Of a stretch of 5,567 nucleotides of DNA, positions 1 through 5,567 are shown piece by piece. Both the position numbers and the translations under genes were made by a program. The notes below the pieces were generated by a model. The model searched no databases and had not been told where the DNA came from. It worked only from the letters and a program-made list of their open reading frames with translations. This stretch comes from Hyphomicrobiales bacterium (GTDB lineage: Bacteria > Pseudomonadota > Alphaproteobacteria > Rhizobiales > JALURZ01): the NCBI GenBank assembly GCA_027058735.1, contig JALURZ010000057.1:1-5567 (forward strand), given 5' to 3'. Within the stretch, counting starts at the first letter, position 1. Each line of letters opens with the position of its first letter.

Positions 1-1436
1 TCCTGCAGATCTATCTCAACCGCGTCTATCTGGGCTCCGGCAGCTTCGGGGTCGATGCCGCCGCGAAACGCTATTTCAACAAATCCGCGCGCGAAGTGTC
101 TCTCGCCCAGGCGGCGCTATTGGCGGGGCTGCTCAAGGCGCCGTCGCGCTATGCCCCCAACCGCTATCCGAAAAGGGCGGAAAAACGGGCCAAACTGGTG
201 TTGAACGCCATGGTGGAGGCGGGTTTCATCAGCCGCGAACAGGGCCAGGCCGCCATCAACAATCCGGCCGCGGCAACCCGGCTCCTGTCCAGCGCCAGCG
301 GGCAATATGTCATCGACTGGGTGAGCGAGCTTGTGGGCGGCCTGATCGGCGAGGCGCGCAACAGGGAAATCATTGTCGAAACCACGATCGACCCGCGCCT
401 GCAGGCAGCCGCGGAAAAGGCGGTGCTGTTCAATATGGCGGCCTATGGTGATGAGAAGAATGCCGGCGAGGCGGCTTTGGTCGCCCTTGGGCCGGGCGGG
501 TCGGTCCGCGCCCTGATCGGCGGGCGGTCCTATAGCGGCAGTCAGTTCAACCGGGCGATCCAGGCGCGCCGCCAGCCCGGATCCGCGTTCAAGCCGTTTG
601 TCTATCTCGCCGCCCTCGAGCAGGGGTTGAGTCCCGACGATATCCGTCCTGACGCCCCGCTCACGATCGGCAAATGGCGTCCGCGCAATTACTCCAACAC
701 GTTTCTGGGACCCGTAACCCTGCGTCAGGCGCTGTCGCTTTCCATCAATACGGTGGCGGCGCGGCTGACCGGCGAAGTGGGGCCGGGCCGGGTGGTGGCC
801 GAGGCGCGCAAACTGGGCATCACCAGCCCGCTGCACAAGAACCCGTCCATCGCCCTTGGCACGGCGGAGGTGTCGCTTCTGGAACTGAGCGCGGCCTATG
901 TGCCGTTCTCGAATGGCGGCAGGCGGGCGGACCCCTATGTCATCCGCTCGATCCGCACGCCGCAGGGCGAGTGGCTCTACCGCCGCCAGCCCGTTTCGGG
1001 CGCTCAGGTGGTGAGCGCGCGGGCCTTGCGGTCCATGAACGACATGCTGTCGGCGGCGCTCAACGCGGGCACCGGCAAGCGGGCGCGGTTGTCGGGGCAG
1101 AGTGCTGCCGGCAAGACCGGCACCAGCCAGGGGTTCCGCGATGCCTGGTTCATCGGCTATACGGCCTATCTCACCGCCGGGGTGTGGACCGGCAATGACG
1201 ATGGCAAGCCGATGGCGCGGGTCACCGGCGGCGGGTTGCCGGCGCTGATCTGGCGCGATTTCATGGCATCCGCCCACAGCGGCCTTGAGCGGCGCCCCCT
1301 GCCCGGCCTCGACAGGTCTCTGACCGGCGGGATCGCCAGTCTGCTGCGCGCCATTGGCCTGGGCGGCGGCGGGCGCTCAGGCCCGGAGGCGGCCGCACCC
1401 GACGCCCTGTCCGATGACGCGCTGAACCAGCGCTGA
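1..1436 (+). CDS. Penicillin-binding protein 1A family (class A PBP), 5'-truncated by the window edge
   Basis: This is a bifunctional peptidoglycan synthase that polymerises glycan strands (GT51 glycosyltransferase domain) and cross-links stem peptides (transpeptidase domain) on the periplasmic face of the inner membrane. The open frame enters at base 3, and 477 residues are visible. A GTG at 96 is internal, because the frame upstream still encodes GT51 sequence. Visible residues 1-55 are the end of GT51, including YLNRVYLGSGSFGVDAAAKRYF and a following LLAGLLKAPSRYAPN stretch. The transpeptidase domain shows all three penicilloyl-serine motifs: SAFK with catalytic Ser at 582-584 (visible residue 194), SIN at 741-749, and KTGTS from 1113. 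The C-terminus ends in a short Gly-rich, low-complexity tail after the last conserved WTGND segment. Class A PBPs are usually about 650-850 residues, so roughly a third, including the membrane anchor and catalytic Glu of GT51, lies outside. The family assignment is firm; the exact paralogue (mrcA/ponA or pbpC-like) is not settled. The KTGTS and overall spacing favour PBP1A. Confidence 0.96.
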   Translation, partial: LQIYLNRVYLGSGSFGVDAAAKRYFNKSAREVSLAQAALLAGLLKAPSRYAPNRYPKRAEKRAKLVLNAMVEAGFISREQGQAAINNPAAATRLLSSASGQYVIDWVSELVGGLIGEARNREIIVETTIDPRLQAAAEKAVLFNMAAYGDEKNAGEAALVALGPGGSVRALIGGRSYSGSQFNRAIQARRQPGSAFKPFVYLAALEQGLSPDDIRPDAPLTIGKWRPRNYSNTFLGPVTLRQALSLSINTVAARLTGEVGPGRVVAEARKLGITSPLHKNPSIALGTAEVSLLELSAAYVPFSNGGRRADPYVIRSIRTPQGEWLYRRQPVSGAQVVSARALRSMNDMLSAALNAGTGKRARLSGQSAAGKTGTSQGFRDAWFIGYTAYLTAGVWTGNDDGKPMARVTGGGLPALIWRDFMASAHSGLERRPLPGLDRSLTGGIASLLRAIGLGGGGRSGPEAAAPDALSDDALNQR

Positions 1437-1483
1437 AAAAAAATTCCGGCGGGCCCCAGTCCGAAGCCCGCCGGAATACATTT
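1437..1483. terminator. Rho-independent, probably bidirectional terminator between convergent genes
   Basis: A perfect 12-bp GC-rich inverted repeat has its left arm at 1443-1454 (ATTCCGGCGGGC), its right arm at 1466-1477, and an 11-nt loop. Its left side is flanked by an uninterrupted A-run at 1436-1443. Read on the - strand this gives a stem followed by a U-tract, which is the textbook form and serves the cytochrome c transcript ending at 1557. In the + direction the stem lies only 6 bases past the PBP stop codon. It is followed by ACATTT, a poorer U-tract, so termination of the PBP transcript is likely but weaker. Confidence 0.88.
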
Positions 1484-1501
1484 CACGAAACCGCGCCGTC
1501 G

Positions 1502-1525
1502 CGCCAGTCACCATCGCCAGTCACC
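1502..1525. repeat. Short tandem direct repeat with overlapping inverted repeat, intergenic
   Basis: The 11-mer CGCCAGTCACC occurs at 1502-1512 and again at 1515-1525, 13 bases apart. The second copy's GTCACC (1520-1525) can pair with GGTGAC at 1543-1548 across a 17-base loop. The repeat sits between the convergent terminator and the cytochrome c stop, so it would be in the 3' untranslated part of that transcript. It has no recognised function and may be simple local duplication. Confidence 0.5.
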
Positions 1526-1556
1526 GTCGCATGGCGTCGCGAGGTGACGGATCCGC

Positions 1557-1955
1557 CTATTTCTTCTGCATGCTGTTGATATAGGCGATGATCGCCTTGC
1601 GCTGCTGTTCCTTTTTCAGCCCGCGGAAAAACATCTTGGTCCCGGGCACAGCCCCTCTGGGATTGGTCAGGAACTTGTCCAGACTGGCCTCATCCCACAC
1701 GATCCCGGAATTCTTCATGGCGTCGGAAAATCTGGTATAGCTTTCAAGCGCGCCGGCCCGGCGGCCCATGAGGGTCTTGAGTTCCGGCCCCACCTTGTTT
1801 TTTTCCGTGTTGATGTCGTGGCAGGCCCTGCAACTGTTGAAGACCTTCCTGCCCGCCTCGATGAGGTCGTCCTGCGATGCGCCGGCGGTGCCGGACAGCC
1901 CGCCCGTGAACAAAACTGCCGCGGCCGCGAAGGCCAGTGATTTCAACGTGCTCAT
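1557..1955 (-). CDS. Periplasmic class I cytochrome c (c2/c550-like)
   Basis: This is a small soluble mono-haem cytochrome c that would shuttle electrons in the periplasm. The 132-residue precursor starts with a Sec signal peptide: Lys5, a hydrophobic core at about 7-20, and probable cleavage after AGA at residue 26. The haem-binding motif CRACH is at 42-46, with His46 as proximal ligand. A following KVGPEL segment (54-59) is typical of the c2 family. PGTKMFF (104-110) supplies Met108 as the probable sixth ligand, and a C-terminal helix ends in AIIAYINSMQ. The mature size of about 106 residues fits the family. The start is set by the signal peptide and by GAGGA at 1963-1959, with GGAG further upstream. 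The gene follows nnrS by 108 bases on the same strand and ends at a strong terminator, so it could be the last gene of that transcript or have its own promoter. Electron delivery to nitrite, NO or N2O reductase is inferred from context; a general respiratory or photosynthetic c2 role is equally possible. Confidence 0.95.
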   Translation of the reverse strand: MSTLKSLAFAAAAVLFTGGLSGTAGASQDDLIEAGRKVFNSCRACHDINTEKNKVGPELKTLMGRRAGALESYTRFSDAMKNSGIVWDEASLDKFLTNPRGAVPGTKMFFRGLKKEQQRKAIIAYINSMQKK

Positions 1956-1958
1956 TAA

Positions 1959-1969
1959 TCCTCATCTCC
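1959..1969 (-). promoter_or_regulatory. Ribosome binding site of the cytochrome c gene
   Basis: Read on the - strand, GGAG (1969-1966) and GAGGA (1963-1959) lie 10 and 3 bases before the ATG at 1955. The duplicated Shine-Dalgarno-like sequence supports this start, and the signal peptide begins directly there. Confidence 0.6.
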
Positions 1970-2063
1970 AGTCGCTTGGAACCAATGCAGACCCCCACAG
2001 ACTATCTACATGACACGGCCCGCCGCAAGGGGCAATGCGCGTTTTACCGCACCCGCAGCGAGG

Positions 2064-3218
2064 CTACGCCGGGGCGCGGGCCGCCAGCAGGAGGGGGCCG
2101 TAGGACACTGCGAACAATGCGAATCCGCCCCCCCAGATCAGCCCGGCGGCCAATGTGGAGGTGGCGTAGTCCAGCGGCAGCCAGGGCGCGGAGATCCGCG
2201 CAAGGGCACCGAAATTGATCAGCAGATAAATCACCACGGTGATGCCGTCGGCATGGAGCGGGCGCCCGCAGTGGCCGAGCGTCGCGCGCGTCATGATCGC
2301 GATTGTCATCACCGCGATGGCGCCGGCGGTCAGGCCATGGAGCGCCACCGTGGCCGGCACCAGGGCAGGATTGACGATGGATGCGCCAAGCAGGGCGAAT
2401 CCGGCCGGCAGCCACAGATAGCCGATATGCAGAATCGTCACCAGCGGCTCGCTCAAGGTGGCGGCCCCGCGCCAGCGCACCAGGCGCGCCAGATGGAAGA
2501 CCGCCGCCAGCAGCAGCAGGGCGCCGGAAATCTGCGCGCGCGGCATCACCGTCCACGACAACAGCGCAATGGCAGCCGCCGCGATGGCCGCGCGATCGAA
2601 CCGGGCGAACGGGGCCGGCAGCTTGTCGTGGCCCATTTTCACCATCCAGTTGCGGGTGAAGGCCGGGATGATGCGCCCGCCGACAAGGATGATGAGCGTG
2701 CATATGGCGGCGATGCCCAGCCGCAGGTCGATACCGGCAGGCAGGCCCGCGCCGAAATGCGACAGCGCGCTGGCGACCGCAAGCATTCCCGTCGCCACGC
2801 ACACAGGCAGATTGCGCCAGTTTTTTGCAGCCGAAATTTCGCGAATGAGCACTGCGGTGATCGTGACCAGAAAACCGCTGTCGAGAAGCGCTGCGAGCAG
2901 CAGCCCGGTCTGTTGCGACATCGCCATCGCAACCCTGGCCGCAGCCCACAGCGCCAACAGCAGCCCCAGCCGCCAGCCGCGAACCGCCGGGCGGCCGGTC
3001 CAGTTCGCCACCGCGGTCAGCAGAAATCCGGCGATCACGCCGGCGCCATAGCCGAATATCATTTCATGGGCATGCCAGCGCTGCGGGCCGATGGCGGGCG
3101 CGACGATGTCGCCGCCGGCGGATCCCGTGACCCAGCTTGCGATGGCGAACACCGCAAATCCCGCCGCGCCCAGAAAGAACGGGCGAAAGGCGACGCTCAG
3201 AAATGCCGGGCCTGTCAT
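2064..3218 (-). CDS. nnrS: NnrS family haem/copper membrane protein (NO-stress/denitrification)
   Basis: This is a polytopic inner-membrane protein of the NnrS family. Members studied in Rhodobacter and Vibrio contain haem and copper and protect against nitric oxide damage; the biochemical activity is not settled. The 384 residues are almost entirely hydrophobic segments, consistent with about 12 membrane helices. Family signatures are clear: FRPFF near the start (11-15), WHAHEM at 48-53 followed by GYGAGVIAGFLLTAVANWTG, GGRIIPAFTRNW at 180-191, and ALHGLTAGAIAVMTIAIMTR from 292 leading into LGHCGRPL (314-321). Candidate metal or haem ligands among conserved histidines are H49, H51, H242, H264, H294 and H316. 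The ATG at 3218 has GGAGG 10 bases upstream. Only 36 bases separate it from the nnrU stop, so the two are almost certainly one operon. Length and motif order are complete, with no sign of decay. Confidence 0.95.
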   Translation of the reverse strand: MTGPAFLSVAFRPFFLGAAGFAVFAIASWVTGSAGGDIVAPAIGPQRWHAHEMIFGYGAGVIAGFLLTAVANWTGRPAVRGWRLGLLLALWAAARVAMAMSQQTGLLLAALLDSGFLVTITAVLIREISAAKNWRNLPVCVATGMLAVASALSHFGAGLPAGIDLRLGIAAICTLIILVGGRIIPAFTRNWMVKMGHDKLPAPFARFDRAAIAAAAIALLSWTVMPRAQISGALLLLAAVFHLARLVRWRGAATLSEPLVTILHIGYLWLPAGFALLGASIVNPALVPATVALHGLTAGAIAVMTIAIMTRATLGHCGRPLHADGITVVIYLLINFGALARISAPWLPLDYATSTLAAGLIWGGGFALFAVSYGPLLLAARAPA

Positions 3219-3254
3219 GGTTTGACTGCCTCCAGGGCCGGTGCTTCCATCCGC

Positions 3255-3953
3255 TCACAGCCGCTCAAGGGGCGCCGTGCCGAAACTCGGGGCGTGACCC
3301 CACAGCATAAAGACCGCATATAGCGCGACCGCGAAGGCCGCCAGAAGCGCTGTGCGTCGATCGCGCGGAAACCGGGCGCGGCCGGCCAGGATTGCCGCCA
3401 TTGGCATGATGGACGTGGGGCCGGCGAGGTGCCGCCAGCGGCTCTCGCCCCATTTCGCGGCCGCTCTTTTGTCGAGGGTTCTCATGCCGCCTAGAGCGAA
3501 CAGGCCGAGCACACCGAACAGTATGGCCGCCACAAGATGGCCATTGGCGAGACCGTGGGCGCCGGCCCACAGCGCAAATCCCCACAACACCGGGTGACGG
3601 GTGATCGCAACGATGCCTGGACGATCGGGGTCGAACGGCCTGCCGGTCAAATCGATTGACAGGGGATTGGGGCTCGCCAGCCCGGCGACCAGAAAGACCG
3701 CCGCGAAGGGCATGGCCGCGACCGCCACGCCCGCCTGCCAGGGCTGCGCCGCCCAGAGTTCCAGCCGCGGCGCGCGCAGAGCCGCGCTCACCAGCCAGCC
3801 GGCAAGCGCCAGCGAGACCAGCATATAGGCCGACAGATAGGCGCGCCGGCCCATCCGCGCGATCAGACCGGCCCGCATTGCGCTGCGCGCGGGCGCGATA
3901 TGCATGATCACGAAGGCCACAAGCGCGAGCGCGACCTCGCCAAAGGGATACAT
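3255..3953 (-). CDS. nnrU: NnrU family membrane protein
   Basis: This is a small inner-membrane protein of the NnrU family (related by fold to isoprenylcysteine/phospholipid methyltransferase-like membrane proteins). It was first noted in denitrification gene regions of Rhodobacter; its molecular role is unknown. From the ATG at 3953 it is 232 residues with about 6 hydrophobic segments. Diagnostic parts are the N-terminal helix ending in MHIAPARSAMR (17-27), RMGRRAYLSAYMLVSLAL (33-50), and the signature TRHPVLWGFALWAGAHGLANGH (118-139) with conserved His120, His133 and His139. An in-frame GTG at 3992 would add 13 polar residues. I reject it because it has no ribosome binding site, lies only 8 bases from the predicted transcription start, and would displace the first membrane helix from the N-terminus. 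GGTGG lies about 10 bases before the ATG. The gene leads the nnrU-nnrS pair and follows an FNR/NnrR-type promoter. Confidence 0.9.
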   Translation of the reverse strand: MYPFGEVALALVAFVIMHIAPARSAMRAGLIARMGRRAYLSAYMLVSLALAGWLVSAALRAPRLELWAAQPWQAGVAVAAMPFAAVFLVAGLASPNPLSIDLTGRPFDPDRPGIVAITRHPVLWGFALWAGAHGLANGHLVAAILFGVLGLFALGGMRTLDKRAAAKWGESRWRHLAGPTSIMPMAAILAGRARFPRDRRTALLAAFAVALYAVFMLWGHAPSFGTAPLERL

Positions 3954-3999
3954 GACCAGAATGCCACCAACGCCTTGTTGAGCCCGGCACACGGGCGAT

Positions 4000-4048
4000 C
4001 AGGCTGATGATACCGCAAACCGGCGGCGCAGGTCTTGATTTCGATCAG
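4000..4048 (-). promoter_or_regulatory. Predicted class II FNR/NnrR-type promoter of nnrU-nnrS
   Basis: The - strand carries CTGATCGAAATCAA at 4048-4035. This matches the FNR/NnrR/Dnr consensus TTGAT-N4-ATCAA at 9 of 10 fixed positions, the mismatch being the outermost base of the upstream half-site. Downstream, TATCAT (4012-4007) matches TATAAT at 5 of 6. If that hexamer is -12 to -7, transcription starts at 4000 and the box centre (4041.5) falls exactly at -41.5, the standard spacing for CRP/FNR class II activation. No good -35 hexamer is present, as expected for an activator-dependent promoter. The leader to the nnrU ATG would be 47 bases. Which regulator binds (NnrR, FNR/FnrL, Dnr) cannot be told from the box. 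Confidence 0.72.
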
Positions 4049-4050
4049 GC

Positions 4051-4069
4051 GGGCTCCACCGCGGAACCC
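4051..4069 (-). other. Small hairpin downstream of the chemoreceptor gene, weak terminator candidate
   Basis: GGGCTCC (4051-4057) and GGAACCC (4063-4069) flank a 5-base loop. In the - strand RNA they form a 7-bp stem with one G-U pair, ending 22 bases past the chemoreceptor stop. No U-tract follows, so it is at best a weak or Rho-assisted terminator. It lies directly upstream of the FNR-type box, and I see no better terminator in the gap. Some readthrough from the chemoreceptor into nnrU is therefore possible. Confidence 0.3.
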
Positions 4070-4090
4070 GACCGCACGGGCGCGCGACGT

Positions 4091-5251
4091 TCAGCCGACC
4101 TTTCGCAATTCGCCCAGAAACGCCTCCATCCGCGTCCGCAGACCCTGGAGAACCTGTTGCTGATTTCCCAGTTGCTGCGAGGCGTCGAGGACCTGGTTCG
4201 TGGCCGCCTCGGTCTGTTCGGTCGCGCCTTGCACATGGGTGATGCTCGAACTCACCTCGCTTGTGCCGGATGCGGCCTGCTGAACATTGCGCGCGATCTC
4301 CCGTGTCGCGTCTCCCTGCTGTTCGATGGCAGCAGCGATCGCGGTGGAAATATCGTTTACCTGGGAAACCGTCCCGCTGATTTCCGCGTTGGCTTCGACC
4401 GCGGCGCGGATCGAGGACTGAATCGCGTCGATCTGCGCGCGGATCTCACCGGTCGCCTTTTCGGTCTGCGCCGCGAGCGCCTTGACCTCGGCGGCCACGA
4501 CCGCGAAGCCCTTGCCGGCCTCGCCCGCACGCGCCGATTCGATCGTGGCATTGAGGGCAAGCAGATTGGTCTGCCCGGCGATATCGTTGATCAACTGAAC
4601 CACCTGGTCGATTTTGCTGGACGCGCCGGCCAGTGAATCCATGCGTTTGCCCATCTGGTCGGCCTTTGTTACCGCCTGAGCGGTAATCTGCGAGGACTGA
4701 GCGACCTGGCGGTTGATTTCGTCGATGGCGGTGGTCAGTTGTTCGGTGGCCGTGGCGACCCCGCTCATGTTGGCGGAGGCCTGCTGCGCGCCGGCAGCGG
4801 CCGTTGCAGAGCGGGTGTTTGCGGCCTTGGACGACTCGGTCAGATTGCGCGCCACATCTTGCAGTTCGTCCACCGAGCCGGACACTTTCTCGACCACATC
4901 CTTCATCTGCTGCTCGAAATTCGCCCCGAGGCGCAGGAAGTCCTCGTTCTTGCGGCGCACGAAACCGGTTGCCCGGTTGATTGTTTGCGCCGCCTCTAGA
5001 AACGACCCAACCATGCCTTTTTCCGCAATCAACCGGAAATACCGGTTGCGGCTGACATAGTCCATGGACGCCTTGGATTCGCGCATATAGGCATCGGTCC
5101 GGTCAATCAGCAGATTGATGGCGCGCATCAGTTCGCCGAGTTCGCCGGTTTCGGTGATGTTCAAGAGGCGCGCCTCGAAATCCCCCGCCGCGACAGCCCT
5201 GCAGACGCGCAACGCCCTGGAAATGGACTTCTTTGAACTGCTGGAAATCAT
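4091..5251 (-). CDS. Soluble methyl-accepting chemotaxis protein (HAMP + MCP signalling domain)
   Basis: This is a chemoreceptor that would control CheA autophosphorylation through CheW. Its 386 residues include no membrane segment or signal peptide, so it should be cytoplasmic. Residues about 10-60 are a HAMP domain with the AS2-type element ETGELGELMRAINLL (34-48). Residues 65-95 contain YFRLIAEKGMVGSFLEAAQTIN, a linker with no named domain. A long coiled-coil signalling domain runs from about 105 to 365, with the hairpin tip DIAGQTNLLALNATIESA (223-240) then RAGEAGKGFAVVAAEVKALA, close to the universal MCP consensus. Gln/Glu-rich methylation helices flank it. There is no C-terminal CheR-tethering pentapeptide (it ends in ELRKVG). 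AAGGA lies 11 bases before the ATG at 5251. The same frame upstream has no other start codon before an in-frame TGA at 5306-5308. What it senses is unknown; nnrU is the next gene downstream, 137 bases away. Confidence 0.94.
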   Translation of the reverse strand: MISSSSKKSISRALRVCRAVAAGDFEARLLNITETGELGELMRAINLLIDRTDAYMRESKASMDYVSRNRYFRLIAEKGMVGSFLEAAQTINRATGFVRRKNEDFLRLGANFEQQMKDVVEKVSGSVDELQDVARNLTESSKAANTRSATAAAGAQQASANMSGVATATEQLTTAIDEINRQVAQSSQITAQAVTKADQMGKRMDSLAGASSKIDQVVQLINDIAGQTNLLALNATIESARAGEAGKGFAVVAAEVKALAAQTEKATGEIRAQIDAIQSSIRAAVEANAEISGTVSQVNDISTAIAAAIEQQGDATREIARNVQQAASGTSEVSSSITHVQGATEQTEAATNQVLDASQQLGNQQQVLQGLRTRMEAFLGELRKVG

Positions 5252-5394
5252 GAAACGATGGATCCTTGTCCTGTATTGTTTGAAGCCGTTCGCCGCGACG
5301 CGCGCTCAGCGACCGCCGCGCGCGCCGCGCCACGATGATTTTCACCGTCCGCGCAAAACCGCCGCGCCCCGCTCGGCTCCGGATCCTTGCCCAT
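5248..5394 (-). CDS. Possible 48-codon leader ORF overlapping the chemoreceptor start
   Basis: An ATG at 5394 is preceded 8 bases upstream by a strong Shine-Dalgarno run (AGGGGGA on the - strand). It opens a 48-codon frame whose TGA (5250-5248) overlaps the chemoreceptor ATG as ATGA, the arrangement expected for translational coupling. The predicted peptide is Arg/Ala-rich (ARRFCADG, ERASRR) with no hydrophobic segment, and I recognise no family. It may be a real small protein, a leader whose translation gates the chemoreceptor, or the remnant of a longer chemoreceptor N-terminus split by a frameshift. It could also be chance, as open frames are common in this GC-rich sequence. The in-frame ATG at 5457 is less likely as a start because it has no ribosome binding site. 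Confidence 0.35.
   Translation of the reverse strand: MGKDPEPSGARRFCADGENHRGAARAAVAERASRRTASNNTGQGSIVS
5260..5392 (-). repeat. Pair of 12-base direct repeats (GGRCAAGGATCC)
   Basis: On the - strand GGGCAAGGATCC (5392-5381) and GGACAAGGATCC (5271-5260) match at 11 of 12 bases, 121 bases apart. One copy lies just inside the leader ORF and the other carries the AAGGA ribosome binding site of the chemoreceptor. It may be coincidence or trace of a local duplication. Confidence 0.4.
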
Positions 5395-5440
5395 AATCGA
5401 AATCCCCCTGCGAAACCGAAACGTGCATTCGACATATTCA

Positions 5441-5567
5441 ATCAGTGTGCAGAACATATCGCTTTGGCCGGTTAATATTTTGTGAATCCTAAATAGTAAT
5501 CATTCCTGATCAGGTGTTTTTGTATATTATCCTTTGCGAATATGCATTTCTACTAAAAATATATGTT
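5441..5567. promoter_or_regulatory. AT-rich non-coding region, probable promoter zone of the chemoreceptor unit
   Basis: The last stretch of the window drops to about 30% GC from 5461 onward (hand count, 32 of 107), against a strongly GC-rich remainder, and holds no supported gene. Reading leftward it offers several -10-like hexamers, for example GATAAT within GGATAATATAC near 5530, but none with a convincing -35 partner at 17 bases. A perfect 10-bp palindrome CCTGATCAGG sits at 5505-5514 and could be an operator. Together with 5252-5440, which holds only the possible leader ORF, this is the 316-base region upstream of the chemoreceptor. Whether a divergent gene begins beyond the edge cannot be seen. 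Confidence 0.4.

Noticed and set aside
117..1277. Long - strand open frame (386 codons) opposite the PBP gene
   Set aside because: It is an antisense shadow of high-GC coding sequence. The protein is Arg/Pro/Gly-rich with no domain, while the + strand frame carries all PBP motifs.
1976..1985. Palindrome TTGGAACCAA upstream of the cytochrome gene
   Set aside because: It superficially recalls an FNR half-site pair, but the length and core do not match TTGAT-N4-ATCAA. A 10-bp palindrome of this kind is not compelling alone.
1999..2028. Possible sigma-70 promoter (TTGCGG, 18 bases, TAGTCT on the - strand) ahead of the cytochrome gene
   Set aside because: The -10 matches the consensus at only 3 of 6 positions, which is too weak to call. 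It is left open because a separate promoter there cannot be excluded.
2010..3323. Long + strand open frame (437 codons) opposite nnrS
   Set aside because: It is low-complexity Arg/Gln/Gly-rich translation across nnrS and both intergenic gaps. It has no motif, and the - strand frame is an unmistakable NnrS.
3954..3992. Upstream GTG start for nnrU adding 13 residues
   Set aside because: It has no ribosome binding site and lies only 8 bases from the predicted transcription start. The ATG at 3953 places the first membrane helix at the N-terminus, as usual in the family.
4007..4636. + strand open frame (209 codons) over the 3' half of the chemoreceptor
   Set aside because: It is antisense to the conserved MCP hairpin region and its start overlaps the predicted nnrU promoter. 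No family resemblance is visible.
5428..5441. TTCGA-N4-TTCAA, considered as an FNR-type box upstream of the leader ORF
   Set aside because: Both half-sites depart from TTGAT/ATCAA at key positions, and it lies within bases that would be too close to the leader start for activation.
1..5567. tRNA, rRNA, CRISPR array, insertion sequence or phage genes
   Set aside because: Nothing with cloverleaf structure, regularly spaced repeats, transposase motifs or terminal inverted repeats was seen on either strand.

Overview
The window looks like a high-GC alphaproteobacterial chromosome. The evidence is the GC-rich coding sequence, a class A penicillin-binding protein, a small class I cytochrome c with a clean Sec signal, an NnrU/NnrS pair typical of denitrifying or nitric-oxide-exposed proteobacteria, and a cytoplasmic HAMP-type chemoreceptor. 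I cannot name the genus from the sequence alone.

Layout. From the left edge to 1436 on the + strand is the C-terminal 477 residues of a bifunctional PBP1A-type peptidoglycan synthase; its start lies outside the window. Everything else reads on the - strand. In transcription order these are: a possible short leader ORF (5394-5248), a soluble HAMP plus methyl-accepting signalling protein (5251-4091), nnrU (3953-3255), nnrS (3218-2064) and a c2/c550-like cytochrome c (1955-1557). The PBP and cytochrome genes converge on a perfect 12-bp stem at 1443-1477. An A-run lies on its + strand left side, so it is an intrinsic terminator with a U-tract for the leftward transcript, and probably works in both directions.

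Regulation. Between the chemoreceptor stop and nnrU is an FNR/NnrR-type box, one base off the TTGAT-N4-ATCAA consensus. A TATCAT -10 hexamer is placed so that the box centre falls exactly at -41.5. This is class II activator geometry. It suggests that nnrU-nnrS, and perhaps the cytochrome gene, are switched on by low oxygen or nitric oxide.

How the genes may work together. NnrS (a multi-pass haem/copper membrane protein family tied to NO stress) and NnrU (a small membrane protein from denitrification regulons) form a tight pair. The periplasmic cytochrome behind them could carry electrons to a nitrite, NO or nitrous oxide reductase encoded elsewhere; this is inference. The chemoreceptor upstream has no transmembrane or obvious sensor domain, and its link to the NO genes rests only on adjacency. 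The right end, 5441-5567, is non-coding and AT-rich (about 30% GC by hand count from 5461) and probably holds the promoter of the chemoreceptor unit.
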